The notes under the pieces are model-generated. The model searched no databases and had not been told where the DNA came from. It saw nothing but the letters and a program-made list of their open reading frames with translations. A stretch of 64,000 nucleotides of DNA from Symbiodinium natans (Eukaryota; Sar; Dinophyceae; Suessiales; Symbiodiniaceae): contig CAJNDS010002389.1 of the NCBI GenBank assembly GCA_905221605.1, forward strand, positions 124,001 to 188,000, in the 5' to 3' direction. Positions 40,991 through 54,700 of this stretch are shown here, piece after piece; position 1 is the stretch's first letter; each line of letters begins with the position of its first letter. The translations under genes were made by a program, and so were the position numbers.

Positions 40991-43900
40991 TGAATGTTTC
41001 GAAATTTCCATTACCGTTTGGTTTGGCCATGGCTTCTTGTCTCGGGTGCTGACCACCAGGCGACCATGTGGATAGATGTTTTTGTGATGTTTGAAACAGA
41101 ATCGCTGACGTTTGGCTCTCGCAGCTCTCACACTCACACAGCAACCTGCTAGCTTGCTTAGTATGTGCTTTGTTACGTTTCAGTTGTGCTTGTCCGCACC
41201 AACTTCTTTCGGCACAAACCCTCGTATTGCATTTGCAAGAGACACCGCAGTTCACATTGTTGCGTACCGTCCGGTGCACATGGCGCTTGATTGAGGTGGC
41301 CTTCTTTGTGTGCTTGTGTCAAGGAATTTGGAAGCTTGGAGGCATGGCCGTTTCACTGGACATGCGCGCTGCAAATGGCAGCTGCGGCCTTGGTATAGAC
41401 TTGTGAAGGTTGGACGTATTCTGATAATCTGATGAGCGACATGGTGCGAGTTGCGTGTAGCATCGTTCGGGTTGCCATGCCAAGTTTCAGCCGACAGTCC
41501 TTAAACAAACACCACAGTCTCTCTCATGCCGGCGCACGCCAAACTCATTCACTGGCGCATTGCAAAACGCAACGGAAGTGCTATCCGGTGCTGTGTGGTG
41601 CCAATGTTCATCAAGCCAATAAGTTTCTCCCTCGAACATGTTTTATCCAATCTCTCTGAAATTTGTTTCTCTCTCTCTCTGTGCCATGAGCATTCAGGTC
41701 CGCAAGAACCGGAGGAGGTCATCATGCGGCTTTCAGATTGGCTTTCCTGTGAGGCCATGGAGAAGTTGCCTTAAGGTTCGTGTCTGTGTCTGGGGTTGCA
41801 AAAGCCGAGGATAGAGGAACATCATGGAGCATCCGTAGTTGGTGCAATCATCGCCCAGTGACCCAAAGGGATTCTCCACTCTTGGGATGGAAGCCCCTCC
41901 CTGGGCATCCTGATACAGCTTTGCGAATTTGAGCCCTCAAGGCTTGTTCCTTTAAAATCCGGGGGCCTCACATGCGAAATCTGCGCTGCCTCCAAGCAAC
42001 TGCTGTGGGAGGCAAGAGCATGTGGCCGCAACATCTTCTGCTGGACATGACAGCTCAAGACGGACATACAGCATGCAACCGCAGCAAAGGTCAGATCGGA
42101 ACAGTTGTCATCCATGGAAGCAGCAGATAAACCATGCATAGACTTCAGATCTGATGGCTTTCAGAATGTTGTCTCACTCGTTATGCTTTTGCACATGGCG
42201 TCCTAGGCTTTAGTCCATTCACTCAAGCATGGATTTTCTTCGCACTAGCCACGTTTTGTGCACGTATGCCCTTGAACCAGACGTTACAGGTGATTGGGAG
42301 CTTTCTCCGGCAGTTCCCTGCGAAACATCGTGTGGAGGTGGCAGCAGCTGGCAGCAGGTTTGTGTTGAGACAGATGTTGCCAACTGCACTACAACAAGTG
42401 TTGTTGAGATTCGACATGTTGTTTCAAGGTTTCATGTGGAGTTGCAAAGATACTGCACGCATGGAGTTAGGTGGAAGGTGTGTCGGCATTCTTGCGAATG
42501 TTCCCCCCCCCCCTAATCTTCTGGTGACTTACGGCAGGCAGCCCGCTGTGCGTGCCGCATCGGTGTCCACTGTCCGCCAGCCCAGATGGTTCTTTCCACC
42601 CGATATCTTCAGCCCTCCTGCACGGATTGCTCGGAAATCACGATATCTATCAGCTATTACATACACAAATATGTGTTGATAAATGTATATTTCATGTTTT
42701 CCGCTTCTTTTTGCACGATTTTATCCACAAGTTCAGAATGACTTCTCAAAAGACCAGACTTAATATTGAAACCCGCGAAGAATAGATTGTGTGGTGGGCT
42801 TCCTGACGCCAAGCTTTTTCGGTGTGGCTTCCTTTGCATCTGCACATCCCAAGATCGCAGATGTCACAGAGTTACTCAGGTCTATAGGACCTAAAAGGGT
42901 ATCCCAGAAGGCATCGCAAGGAAAGCTCTGTGAAGGGTGTCACATTCGGATCCAACGACATCCCTGGACGATTCCTCCCCAATTCCCCAATCTGTTCGTG
43001 AGGCCTTTGGGGGTGGACCACGAGCCAGAAGCAGTGGAGCCTCGAGGTCTCGACAGCGTTTCGCTGCTTTGGCCCAATGCTTGCACTTCAATTTGCTCCG
43101 GGCCTCGTTTTGTTGCGGCAATTGTGAGGTGAGCAGGATTGCCGGTTTAAGGTTGAGGATGTGGGCTGGAGGCTGTAAGGGGCTTCGGGGTTTAGGGGGT
43201 TGGGCTCAGGCGGCGGGTGGAGGCAGAGCTCAGGTCTGACTTTCAGGCAGCGTAAAGAAGCCGGTGTGTTTAGAGGTGTGAGATTCGCTCGCTTGAGTGC
43301 TTGGGATCTAAAAGCTAGGCTCATGGTCCTTGGCAGGATCTGTTGGAGGTGACAGCTTCCATCCATCCCTCCTTTGCTTCCAATGGCCGGGCTCTCAACG
43401 TGCAGAGCCTCAAGGACCAAGGTGTGGTTTGTACTGGGCATGCCCTTTATCCTGCCGGAAGAGCCCCTTAAACTTTACATCGCCTCCGTCTACAGCCACC
43501 CGAAGCCCCAAGCTTTCCATCACGAACTTAAAGCACTGAACCTCAGAGCCCAAGCGAGAAGCCCGATGTGCCTCTTGGAAGCACATTTTTTGAGAGCCAC
43601 CACAGGCCGTGCCGTCTCGCCCCGTCCTGGAGAGGCTTGGTGTTTTGGTATGAGTGCCTAGTGTTAAAGTCTCTGTTCTCCAAGAACACACATCACGAAA
43701 AAATCGCAGCTTCTCCAGAGGCCGTCAGCTAAGGCCCTCATTCAGGCTAGTTCATGAAGCCTTTTTGGGCCCTTACATGGCCGAACCAAAAATATCTTTG
43801 TCATCACTTGGGTATGCTCGGAATGCTCATACGGATATGAGTTTCGGTCACCTCAAGCCTTGTTCAGATCTCGGCTCTCAGATCTCTCAGATTGCCCAGG

Positions 43901-45671
43901 TTAGGCTCAGATCGGGTTCTCAGAACTTTGGTTGACACAAGTACTACACCTCGTCAATCTGAGTTGGCTCCAGGCTGGGGTTTTTATGGACCTGTTTAAT
44001 CAGTCGCAAACTTTGCGCCATGCCATACTGACAATGTCAAAGCACTGTCAAAGCAAGTTTGCTTGTTGGGTTGGAGCATCAGCGCACGTGTTCCCGAACG
44101 ACGGCCTGCGCACCGTCTTTAGTTGTCAAGATGAAGCCCAAGAGTCTGCTGCAGTACTCAGGAATGGTGTGGGCTTTCGTATCTCACTTCGTCGTAGTCT
44201 CTCTCAATGCTCAAAGTCGTATATTTACATTGGCCCAAGGCCCATCCCAGCAAGACCATTGCCCTAAGGGGGCACATCGGCGACCTGCCACTGCAGACCA
44301 AGTTCAGACGCAGCCGCAGCTGGCCCAGTATCGCCTCGGCTTCGGATTTGAGGTTTGCCACTGGTCCTGGTCCTATGTGAGGATCGCACTTTGCGGTTTG
44401 AAGTTTTGTGCGTGCTGAGCAGTGGCTGTCTTGTGAGCCCGGGGCACGGGTCAACTTTGGGGCTTCGTCCTTACCGTTTTCCAGTTAGAAGGCGGTGTCG
44501 CGATACAAACTGCAGCTACAGGAGCCTGAGACCCCACCAAAGGCGCTGAAACCCTACAACACCCTAGGCTTCACTCTTGCAAGTCGGAAGCGCCTTTACC
44601 CGAAGCCATGACACAGGTGGGCCGCGCCGCGTGCCCCGGAGTCGATGCGCTCTGCCCAGGCGCCGTCGCCCCCGTTCTTTTCGTTTCAGTTTCAGCTTGA
44701 CAAAGTTTTCCTCAGCGATGACACAGGTTTGGGTTTTCTGGGTGTGTTGGCTTTTGGCGAGATAGCTGCTCGGGTATGAAAGTTCGGCGTGCAGCTGCGT
44801 AACCCTGGGTTTTTTGAACTTGCAGCGCGTTACCAACAAGATGGCTGGCAAAAGGTCTGAAGCACTAGGGCTCCTGTGCACGTGATTAGCTTTGTTGTTG
44901 TATGTGCGTTGATTGGTTATTGTGGCCGTTAAACTTGAAACTTCTTGAAAGGCCACGCTGGATGCCGTCCCATGTCCGAGTTACGTCATGCCTACCAGTG
45001 CAGAAATGAGGGTCGTCACCATTCAGCTGGTAGCATGCAACCATGCGAAACGTGAAGGACAAATTTTGGCGCACAACCGTGCGGACCCGTTTAGCTCAGC
45101 ACAAGGTACGCAATCCTAGACAACGAAAAGCAACACACTACGCGGCCGATGAGGACGCAGTTGCTTCTGGGGCTCAGGCTGATGGAGCAAGCTCTTTCTA
45201 TTCGCCGCGCCCTGATCTTCAGGCTTGAGTCCTTCCTAAATGCGTTCAGGAGTTCTGATACACAGCTTCGAAGGCTTTGCAGCTTCCTGAAAGCGAGAAA
45301 AAGGTAGTAGGCCTGCCCTGTCTTCTTGTGACTTGGTGAGCTATGCAATGCTTTGATCCGGGCATTGTCTGGTTGTGTCGCTTTCGGCCCCAGTAACAGT
45401 GCTTAATCGTGCTTGCAAAATGCCAGAGTTCATCGGAATGGGTTTGGGGGAGATATCATAGATATCCTTCTAAGAAGTCGGCTTCAAGTCAGCTACGGTG
45501 TCTTGGGTGTTGTTATTGTTGTTTCTGAGCTTTGGTCCCAGACCCTAGTTAGTTGCATTTCCACTGGCAACAGTTGGACTTCGAGATCAGTCACATGATC
45601 ATGGTGGATGATGGTGATGATGGTGGTGATCATGCCTGAAGCGAGGACTCAAGCTGAGGTGCTGTAGGCAT
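40991..45671. other. Gene-free DNA
   Basis: Many short frames without a domain. A C-run lies at 42507-42516. The Cys-rich frame at 42229-42516 and the frame at 43374-43661 were looked at and not accepted. Telomere-like words are rare here, unlike in the left half. Confidence 0.4.
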
Positions 45672-47821
45672 ATGTGGGCATGGATTGTCTGTGCAGTTCC
45701 ATTCTCCGTGCTGGCGGTGTGGGTCTCCTGGAGCTATCGTATCTTTCAAACGCAGTGCTTCACGCGGCGGCATCCCGCGACACACGTGGGCACGGTGCTA
45801 CTTCAGGCTTCACCGGCAACCTTGAAGGAAGCAGCGGATATTCTAGAGCGGAAGCATGCGCGCAACGAGCCTGTCATCTTTCGAAATGGTAGTGCCATGC
45901 TCGGCTGGCCTCAGGGTGGGTCTTGTTGGACCCCCGCCTGCCTCAAGGAGCAGCTCGGGGCTGTGAGTATCGAAGGTGCCCGCGGTGCCACTTTGGCTCA
46001 GTACTTGGAAGTCTTCTTCGGTGCAAGCTCGGTGGCTCAGGTGCCGGGAGCCTCGTGTTTGGCGGGCAAGTGGCCTCCGTGCTCAATTCAGGCGGGGGCT
46101 CCCTTTTGCACCCGCCCTTGCCTCACCAACGCCACGATCAACTTTGCACTTGCGGCCGATTCCGATGCGCCTTTCGACGACATCTTCAAGGCCCTCACCA
46201 ATCAGTAGGAACATCGTGTTGTGGTCTCTTGCTATGTTGACAGTTGCTTCCACGGTAGAACTGCTGCAGTCTCGAATGTTTGTATGCTCCACAACAAGAC
46301 CTGACTGCAACTTGCCTTCCTGTTTTCGAATCTTGAATTTCACATCTATTTCCTGTGCTTCCCTGCTTGCCCTGAGGCCTCGGGGGCTCTCCCGCTGCTC
46401 CAGCGCCGCGCGCACCGTGGCACAGCTTGGAGCGCCTGGTTGCTGACGCAGCTCGTTCCCTCCGCTCTGGGCTTCGCACCGGGTGCAGAGCCTCGGCTAG
46501 GAACAGGAGATGACTGAAGAATGACTGGCTGGAGTGACGGAAACATTCAGAGGTAGGCGCAGCAGGCTTGCGTTTTCACAAGGTGTTGCGTTCATTTGGT
46601 TGGCACTGATGTACACTGTGCATCACCAGAACATGCATCGACAAGCTCCCAGACTCGAAGTCCCCACTCCTCACAGCAGCCTTGCATGGCGAGTGTCTTT
46701 GCGAGACCTCCACGAACACCGGCATGCCCTCGTACCCTCAGCGAAGCCGCAAACAAGTCCAAGAGCCAAGCCCGTTCCAAGCCAGAGTCCCTTGCAAGGA
46801 TTGGGTCGAGGGGGTGCTGTGGCTGAGCCCCCGTGGTGCGCGGACGGGTTTGCACCAGGACGACGAGCCTTGTTCCGTGCTTCACCAGGCAGGGCGCAGA
46901 GTAGATTTGAGAGTTTCGAGGGCTTATGGGAGCTTCGGTGTTGCATTGGAGGTGCTTTTGCGACTCTGAATTTCGGTCGCTTTGTTCGATGAGCGTTTAG
47001 TCTTGCGATCGTAGGGGCTGTATGCTCCCTGGCTCTTGCGGAGTCTACCACCCATGGGCTAGACAGGGCTGGCAGGCGCGGCCGAAATGAGAGGTCGTTT
47101 GGGGTTGAGGGATCAGCTGCAGCTTCCCTTTCTGGAGGCATACCCCCAACTAGAATCCTGAACCCCTGGGGCATACAGTCCGACAGTCCCCGTACAGATG
47201 TCGAAATCGCATGGATCCGGAAATGTGAGGCCGCAAGAAAGACAGCCCCGAGCTCAAGGCACCTGCCCTGAGGTCCATGGCCGGAAAAAGGTGGCACTTT
47301 TCCCGCCGGAGCAGTCGGAGTTCCTGGCTCCGGAGCGTATGCCCCACTGCTTGTCGGAGCATGGCACTCGGTATGCGCGGCTTCCTATCGATGAGGCCCT
47401 AGATGGTGGCAGAGGACTTCTTGTGACGCTGAACCCGGGAGATGCAGTCTACATTCCAAATGGCTGGTGGCACGCCGTGGAAGCGCTGGATGACGCGGTG
47501 TCGGTCAGCGGGCGTGGTGTCACTTTTTGTGAAGGGATTTCATTCGCTCCCTTCTGGTTCGCGCTCATGCTGTGCCTTGACATCGAAATATGCCAGATAT
47601 GCCAGATCTCGTATTAGAACCTACACTAGTTTTATGTATGTGTGTGTACTGAGTAGTAGTTCGAGTTCACCATCGGCAGGCAGAGGATGCTGCGTCTTCC
47701 CGAGGAGTACGCAGCATTCATTCCGCATGTCTTGGCGCTGGTGCTTCCTGCAGTACTGGCGACTCCAGTCGTTGTTCTTCTCGAAGCTTTCAGACGTGGA
47801 GGTGTTGCAAATCGACATTGA
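45672..47821 (+). CDS. Cupin_8/JmjC-like Fe(II)/2-oxoglutarate oxygenase, membrane segments at both ends, four exons
   Basis: Exons 45672-46190, 46799-46888, 47273-47511 and 47680-47821 join in phase to 329 codons plus TGA; all introns are GC...AG|G. Residues 4-22 are a hydrophobic anchor (MWAWIVCAVPFSVLAVWVSW). The Cupin_8 start is NEPVIFRNG ... LKEQLGAVSIEGARG. Exon 2 carries VLWLSPRGARTGLHQDD, with the iron ligands His192 and Asp194; exon 3 continues VHGRKKVALFPPEQ and LNPGDAVYIPNGWWHAVEA, with the distal ligand His270. Exon 4 adds PHVLALVLPAVLATPVVVLL, a second membrane helix, and a short basic tail. Family members hydroxylate protein, tRNA or other side chains using 2-oxoglutarate and O2. 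The substrate is unknown; the anchors suggest an endomembrane location. Exon edges are my inference; the domain itself is clear. Confidence 0.85.
46191..46798 (+). other. Intron 1 of the oxygenase gene (GC-AG)
   Basis: 608 nt. Donor AAG|GCCCTC, acceptor TTGCAAG|GATTGG; phase 0. ORFs inside are chance. Introns 2 (46889-47272, donor CAG|GCAGGG, acceptor CTGAG|GTCC) and 3 (47512-47679, donor GCGG|GCGTGG, acceptor GGCAG|GCAG) follow the same pattern. Confidence 0.65.
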
Positions 47822-49630
47822 GAACGGCATCACAACAGCGCTTTTTCAAAGGCGAAGGTGTCGAAAGCAGTTGCACCTTCCATATGGACGGTTCTCGGCA
47901 CTTTGCAAGCTACTGCAAGTTGCCGAGCCACAACGCTCTCGGAACAAGGATGCGCCGAACTATTCAGGAGACCAGGCGAGCTTGTGCTGCACATGCTGAT
48001 GGGTGCCAACTGGCCAGGCCGCTTTCTGCTGTAGGGAACTTGTGGATCAAGACAGGTCGCAGCCGAAGGACAATTAACACCCGGCTCGGTTCACGCCCAG
48101 AGGGCCCTGTGGTACGTGCAGGAACCAGCCCCTAGTTTGTTTGGGATTTGTTGCTCTGGCCCACAAGCTCGAACCCTGCCTCATCCTAAACACACCGGTG
48201 CCGGGAGGGGATCTTTCTTTAGTAAAGCTGGACACATCTGGCATGTAGGCACTTTCCCAACCCCTGAATCCGCATACTCTATGAACCCAAAGCCCGAAAA
48301 AGGATCCCTACTTCTTGGTTTCCTTCGGGTTCCGAGGCCTGATGCCGCCGTGACCATGCCAGCGCCGGGCGGCCAAGAATACGCCGCTACACCGAGGAAT
48401 TTGAGGTTCAAACTTCGCGGATCTGCAGGGTTGGCTCCTTTTTGTGGTAACCCGCAAGCTTAAACAACATGAGGATCTTCTTCGCCTGTGAAGGGTTCGA
48501 GAAGGGTTCGAGGGGCAGACCCTTGCCATTTGGCAAGCTGCTTGGAATGCGCGCGCCTCACTCCATGGCTGCAGTGAGATGACATCCCCATGTCCGTCAA
48601 CATCCAAGACCCGACTTCTCATCCTAATCCTTCTAAAGAATGCCCTAGGCCTGACGCAAGCCCTAAAAAGGTGGAGCATGTTCATCGGGCTGCAGCCCCG
48701 CAAACACGAAACCCTGACTCCTGCCACTCGAAACCCCGGAGCCTCCAGTCCACACCCTGGGCTCCTCATCCCGAAACCTCTTCGTTCTTCGTTGATTTCT
48801 GAAAGCCTCCACCCTTAACCGGCCAACCCTCTGAACCCTTGACGCCTGAACCCTCAATCCTCGGCCTAAGCGAAGCTGAACTGCCAGCACTCCACCCTGA
48901 ACCCTTAGCCAACAAACCCCCTTTTCTGCCAATCACTCCCATGCCTCAACCCAGTCATATCACTCAAAGGGACTCGGCCCCCCTAACCCACCAGACCGCA
49001 GTACGGGGAGGTGGGCCACCGGAGCTCCGACCCAGCCTTCGCCGCAGCCAGGCCCAGTGTCAACGGAAATATCCCGGAAGTTTTAAGGCAACTTTAAGGT
49101 GTTTTGGGGTGTTTTGCTGTGTTTTTCGGCAGGTTTTTTTGATTTGAGCGGCATCGACTCCGAACATGAAGGCGATCAGGCTCAAGGAGGAAAGGAATTG
49201 AAACCATATAGGTGTTGTATAGATTTAATGAGAGCTGCGTCTGTGCCAACTCGAATGCATTTCTGATGAGTCATTATGGTAAACTCTTTCCGTATTGCGA
49301 GCGCGAATCTCATGCGCTGAATCCTTGGCCTCCGATGTTGCGTGACAGCTTTACCCAGAAACCCTCTTAACATAAACGAAAGCTCGAAGCAAGCGGTGTC
49401 CACCAAAGCCCCGAGAGCTCAAGCGAATCAACGGAATCAACGGAACCAACACGCGCACAACTGGACAGCGAGGCGCCATGAGGCCTATCCAGACGGCCAG
49501 TGCTTCGCCTGGAACCTCAGTGTGCTTTTAGTGGAGACCCAATACTCCCGTACTTTCGCGCCATAAGAGGCACGTTTCTTGAAGGACGGTTGCGGTAGTA
49601 GTCGACAAGAAATCCAGACGCAATCGCCGT
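47822..49630. other. Gene-free DNA downstream of the oxygenase gene
   Basis: Presumably starts with the oxygenase 3' UTR; no AATAAA signal stands out (dinoflagellate mRNAs often lack one). No other gene recognised. Confidence 0.4.
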
Positions 49631-49634
49631 CGCT

Positions 49635-49705
49635 ATGACAGGAGGTACAGACCAACCCAAAAAAACCATTGCTGGTACAGACCAACCCAAAAAACCATTG
49701 CTAGC
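49635..49705. repeat. Short tandem duplication of about 30 bp
   Basis: GGTACAGACCAACCCAAAAA, then ACCATTGCT, stands twice in a row, differing by one A in the A-run. Confidence 0.9.
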
Positions 49706-51599
49706 AAAGCCGCTTTTGTAATTCAACTCACTTACATAAAATGAGGTCTGGATTGGCCCAGGTCAGCATCGCGCAACGAATCGAGTATTCCTTCATTGGG
49801 GGGGGCCCATCCCCAGAGAATCTCGTACAGAATCCGCATGGTATCCCTGCAGCCACACACCCCAGAATCCTGCAGGAATTCTGCAGAGTTTCCTGGAATG
49901 CCCGCTTCCAGAGTGTCCCGACCCCCAATCCTGCATCATCCTTCATCCCGAGATAGAGAATTTTCAGGAATCCATCAAAGGGAGTGCCCCTGAAGTGCCA
50001 AATGGTTGCAGGGTGGGGATTAGTCTCACTCCAAGCTCAAGGTGAACTGACTTGCAGGTCTTTGTGCAAAGTACAGTACGCACCCATAGTTCGCCTGCGC
50101 GAGATGCGGCTTGACTAGGAGTTGAACCAGCAAAACGGCTCGATGCTTTTGCAAGGTGTCTTGACTTGTGCAAATTTGAAAGAATACGACTGAACGATGC
50201 CTCAGGCACAATCGAGATCAGACATAAAGAGCCTTTCGCATCTCTTTCCAGTGGTTCAGGGGTTTTGACCAAGCCCGAATCCCTTCACTCTGACTCCGTC
50301 CACTTGATTTCAATCCTTCCATTGTCTTAACACTTCACCGCTACACTCCCCAGGCTTGGACACCTCAGCTCTCGACCTGAAACCCTGAACCGCCTCAACC
50401 CCAAAGCTTGGAACCCAAACCTGGCACCCGGAGGACGGCCGGCCTCAGTGCCTCGCGTGTCCCTGTGCGAACCTCTGGGAGCCCGGGGTGGGCTCTCGAT
50501 GCGTGTGGGGGTCACTGCGGTTCACCACGCCACGCCAAGTTACGCCACTTGAACGCACGAGGAGAGGATGTAGCTTCTGAGCGGCTCGCAGGAGCTCCTC
50601 AAGCACCATCCTCCGCCGCCGCGGTACAAGCCAGGATTCAGGCTTGATGTTGTGGGGCCTGGTAGGAAGTAAGCCTGTGAGAAGGCTTGGGGTTTCAGGG
50701 CTTCGGGCTGCCAAAGTTGTCCCCACAACGCAGAGGAGTTTTGAGATCTTCTCCTTGGATCCGAGTGTCAACACAGTGTTGTAGTGGTCATGAATGCTAG
50801 AGAGGCTTGTGTTTTGGAGCGGAAGTGCAAGCAACACGATTCAGGGAACATCAAATTGCTGGCACAGCCTGGTGGACCCATGCATTGAATTTGCCAACTT
50901 GGCCCCGTACGAGCTAGTTGATTTTGCCCCACGTGCCCCCACCGGTGGCTCCATCGAGAGTCGACATGCCTCGCTTGGGCCTATCCTACTTGCGCCATAT
51001 GCCATATGCCCCTTCTGCGCCCAAGTAAGGGGGGCATGAAAGCGGGGCAGGTAGGGGAAGTTCTGTATGGCAAGTGTGGGTCACTTGCTTGCCGATCACG
51101 GAATGGATAAACTGTTTGTTGCAAATTAAATATCAGCTTTCGGTCCCCTGTGCATAATTTAGAGGGCGCAGTGGAGAGTGGGGCGTATGGTTCTAGGGCC
51201 TGTAGTATCCTTGGAACCAAGAATAAAGCCAAGCAGCAGCCATAAATCCGATAATCCTAAACCTACAACCCCGAGTAAAGGCCCACTTCCAGAAAGGAAA
51301 TAAGAAGTCTTTTGAAAGCTCGCCAGCCTGCCCGTCATCGCCCACCAGCGCACAGGAGTGCTGTTTGTGTGGCAGGATAGGTACATGAGCTTCGGACTTC
51401 GGAGCGAGCGACATTAGGTGGCAGCCCCAAAAGTTTTAAGTGCAGCAGCTTAAAGATTCAGAGCTCCCTAGACCTTAGTACAGTTCCGTGCAACCTGACC
51501 AGCGTAGACCCCCAGCAGTGAGAGGACTTCCTCGGGGTACTTCGTTTGTACTGCAGTAGTCGACTTTCGAGCCGCCAGAGCTCCGGATATCCTCCAAAA
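49706..51599. other. Gene-free DNA
   Basis: No frame with a recognised domain, either strand. Confidence 0.4.
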
Positions 51600-51745
51600 A
51601 AGCCCAAACCGACGACAGTTTCGCGTTTGGCGAACCCCAACGTCCAAAAAGCGACGACAGTGTCGCATGTCAGGGTCCCAGACGTCCAAAAGCCGACAGT
51701 GTCGCATTTTTGCAAACCCAGACGGCCAATAGCGACGGCAGTGAC
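51600..51745. repeat. Imperfect tandem repeat of about 42 bp, 3-4 copies
   Basis: Each unit starts CGAC(GA)CAGT(G/T)TCGC and ends with a CCAGACGTCCAAAAGC-like word. Units shorten from left to right. Possibly minisatellite decay. Confidence 0.7.
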
Positions 51746-54700
51746 GAGGAGGCCATGGAGCCCCCTATAGTGTTGGCCAAGTATCTGCGCGACAAGGTCC
51801 TACACACATGTTATGAAGAGTTGGTCAACATGTGTGCTGTGCATTCTTCCCAAAGACCTTGCGCAAATGCGTTTCTAGTAGCGAGGACCTGAATCTGAAG
51901 CCGTGCCCCGGCAATGTCTGCCATTGTCTGTGCGCCATTGTCCACCATCCCAACACGTTGTGGAGCGTGTTCCCCTACCAACGGAATGTGTGAGTGATGC
52001 ATGGCCCTAGCTGTACATGCCTACCGTTGGTGCATATATTTGGGAGGACCTCCATAGCATCCAACCTGCGGGATCCACCTCCTCGCTGCCGGATGCCGAG
52101 CACTCAGACACCTTCTACATCAGGAAGAGTCTTTCTGTTTGAGTGTGTGAGCGTCTGCAGCATGGATAGTGGAGGCAGTACAAACACACCGCTCTAAGAC
52201 TCTAAGATGCTCTAAGCTCCAACCACCGCACCGACATCGATGAACCCTTTGAAGCTGGGAGTCGCTTCAAATCCTCAGCCACGACGAGTTCGCTTCAACG
52301 TTGAACGGTAAGATTCCCTTGACGCGGTACATCCTCAGCCAGTTCCTATCCCCCAAACGCTAATTCTTTCAGGCGCGGCGGCAGCAGACCGCTGTCCCGA
52401 CCCCAGGGGAGCCGTAACACAGGATCCCAAATCTTGAGTCCTCAACTTCGAATGGAGGTCCATGAGCTGCATGAAGGACGAGCCGCGTTGCTCCAAAAAC
52501 CATGGCAAAGTAGTGTCCGCTCCCTAGGACATAAGGTGTGCAACAACTCTGCAATGGACGGAATTAGAGACCGTTTCTGAGCACCAAATGTCCTTGTGCT
52601 CAGCTGCACCGGCACAAGCTCCAGTGTCCTCCGCATGTATGTTGCAGCTGTGCTCCTCCCCTCGATAATAAAGGTTCCGGTGGCTTCAGTGGTGGCCTTA
52701 GGAAAAATGATTTTGAACGCGCTTACTTCTGTTCGCAGTACCAAGAGTGCACTGCTCCAGCAATTGTTTCAGTATTGCTACAAAGGTTGTGTCCAAGGCG
52801 ATAGTAGAGCTGTGGGTGCCAGAAGGGTTCTACACTGGCACTGCGTGGCATTCAAATGCTGGAAGCCCTGGGCAGCACCCGATGCAGCATGGCAATCTGT
52901 GCGGATCTGTAAGCTGGTTTGGGGGAATCTACGACACATCACAGGGCTTTAGGGCGATTTCCCTGCGGACTTGGTGTTGCAATTCTGTCCTTTATAAGCC
53001 CCCAGCGTGGACGAACTTGAACCCCCGCAACAGGTCGAATCCCCGAAGACGACATACCGAAAGTTCAGGAGTTTCGGGGTTCGGTTCAGGGCGAAGCTCT
53101 CAGTCCTTGAGCTCTAAATCAGCCTCCACTCAAACACACCCCTCATGTTCCTCCTCTTCTCAACACCTTTCCCGTTCTTTGCTGCGCAGCGCCCGGTCGT
53201 TGCCTTCACCACGGCTCCCCGAAGACCGGTGCCGGCACCCACCGCGCCAGCAGCACGGTCCCGGGTGCAGCGCGTGGGCATCCAGGCGTTTTTGGGGCGG
53301 TTCAGAAGTGGGTTTTTTCTGGGCTGTGAAGGTTCTGAGGTTTTTCTGAAGGCCCTTTAGGTCCTTATGTTTTGCCGCTTGTGAGAATTGCATTGTTATT
53401 GGCGTCAAATTCCCAGAGCCGAAGAGGGAGCCTTCAAAGTGTCTGAAAGACAGAACAAAAAATTGCAGCACGCGGTGGGAAGCTTCTCTGTTCAGGTGGT
53501 ACGCCGATTTTTGAAGTGCCGGGCCAGATTCCTGCATCCCGTAGAAAGAGGAGTGTACGCCTGTAGGTTACTTTGCCTTTTGGATTTAAGTCCAGTGGCT
53601 GGCAAAAAACTGGTCTTGTGCAAGTGTTCGTTTCCAAGATGGTTAGTGTCAGACCCGAGAGTTTAACCATACGTGAGATCAAGAATCTCAAGAATGTACA
53701 AAAGGCGACGCGCATGTTTGAAGTTAAGGCTTTCTGAAAGGCTCCCCGATGCCAGCAAGAGGTGCGTACCAAGCCTATGTAAAGTAGGGCGATGACCAAG
53801 ATGCTTTGCAGCAACAAGGCTCCCATTTTCTAGATTGTGCAACTGCCAGCAGAAGCATGGGAAATATCACCTTCGTTTTTCCAAAGGAAGTCCAAGGCAA
53901 CATACAGTCGGAGACGTGCCAAAGTATTCCGGCACATTCTCCCGAGTGTGACTATTGATCCTTTACGAAAGGTGTCCATTGCTCTCTTGACCAAAAGCGA
54001 GCTACACATCCCCGCAAATGTGGATTCAGCATGCGAGTTGAGGGACAAATTTGCTCCGAGGATGTCTGTGAGTCCTTGAAACCAGTGGCTGAGCCCAGCT
54101 GCCCGCTGCAAGCTCGTGCTCACCAGTTTTCCTTAGTATTGCAGCTGATGTTTTGGGAGGCGTCTCCGGGACGCCAAGGCCGCGTGACTGCTGCCAACAT
54201 GCCAAGGACGACTTTTCTATCAAAACATGTACAAGAGAGGCCCAACTCAGCCCAAACACCCTTGAACCTTCTGTATAAGCTCTGCCGAAGTGCGGCAAGG
54301 GTGGCTCCATATTGATCCGAGCGTAACAAGAGACGAGGTTCTTTGCAAGTTTGTTGACAGTGTGGTTCTTGACTGTTACCAGCAACCAGGAGAGTGGCGA
54401 ATTCTGGTCACTCGCGAGGGGCTGAGCTCATGCCAGTTTCAGTGTGTCTTGCTGGGCGGGCCGGGGCGAGCAAGGCAGCTTCAGGGTTTAGGGGGCCTTT
54501 GCGAACGCCAACGTCTCGACAGTATCCGTGCCTTTTATTTTACAGTTTCAGACCCTTCTCCAACACTCAAGCTGGCGAAAGCCCTGATACACTCGGCGTT
54601 GACAGGGGCTCGGTCTCCCGGGAAAGGAATGCCTCGCCCAGCCGGGTTCCCAGAGTGCGCTGCCGGCGCACTCCGGGTGTGTGGGTCTAGGTCAGTCTTG

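Noticed and set aside
42229-42516. Thrombospondin-like Cys pattern (PCETSCGGGSSWQQVC)
   Set aside because: Single weak repeat, no second Cys set, no splice or start evidence, and the frame ends in a C-run.
52369-52744. Overlapping minus-strand frames suggesting a methyltransferase tail (LLHTLCPRERTLLCHGF)
   Set aside because: Only a vague resemblance; no SAM-binding motif was found nearby and the frames disagree.
53434-53826. Minus-strand frame starting with a membrane helix (MGALLLQSILVIALLYIGLV)
   Set aside because: Plausible signal anchor, but the rest has no domain and no splice partner was found.
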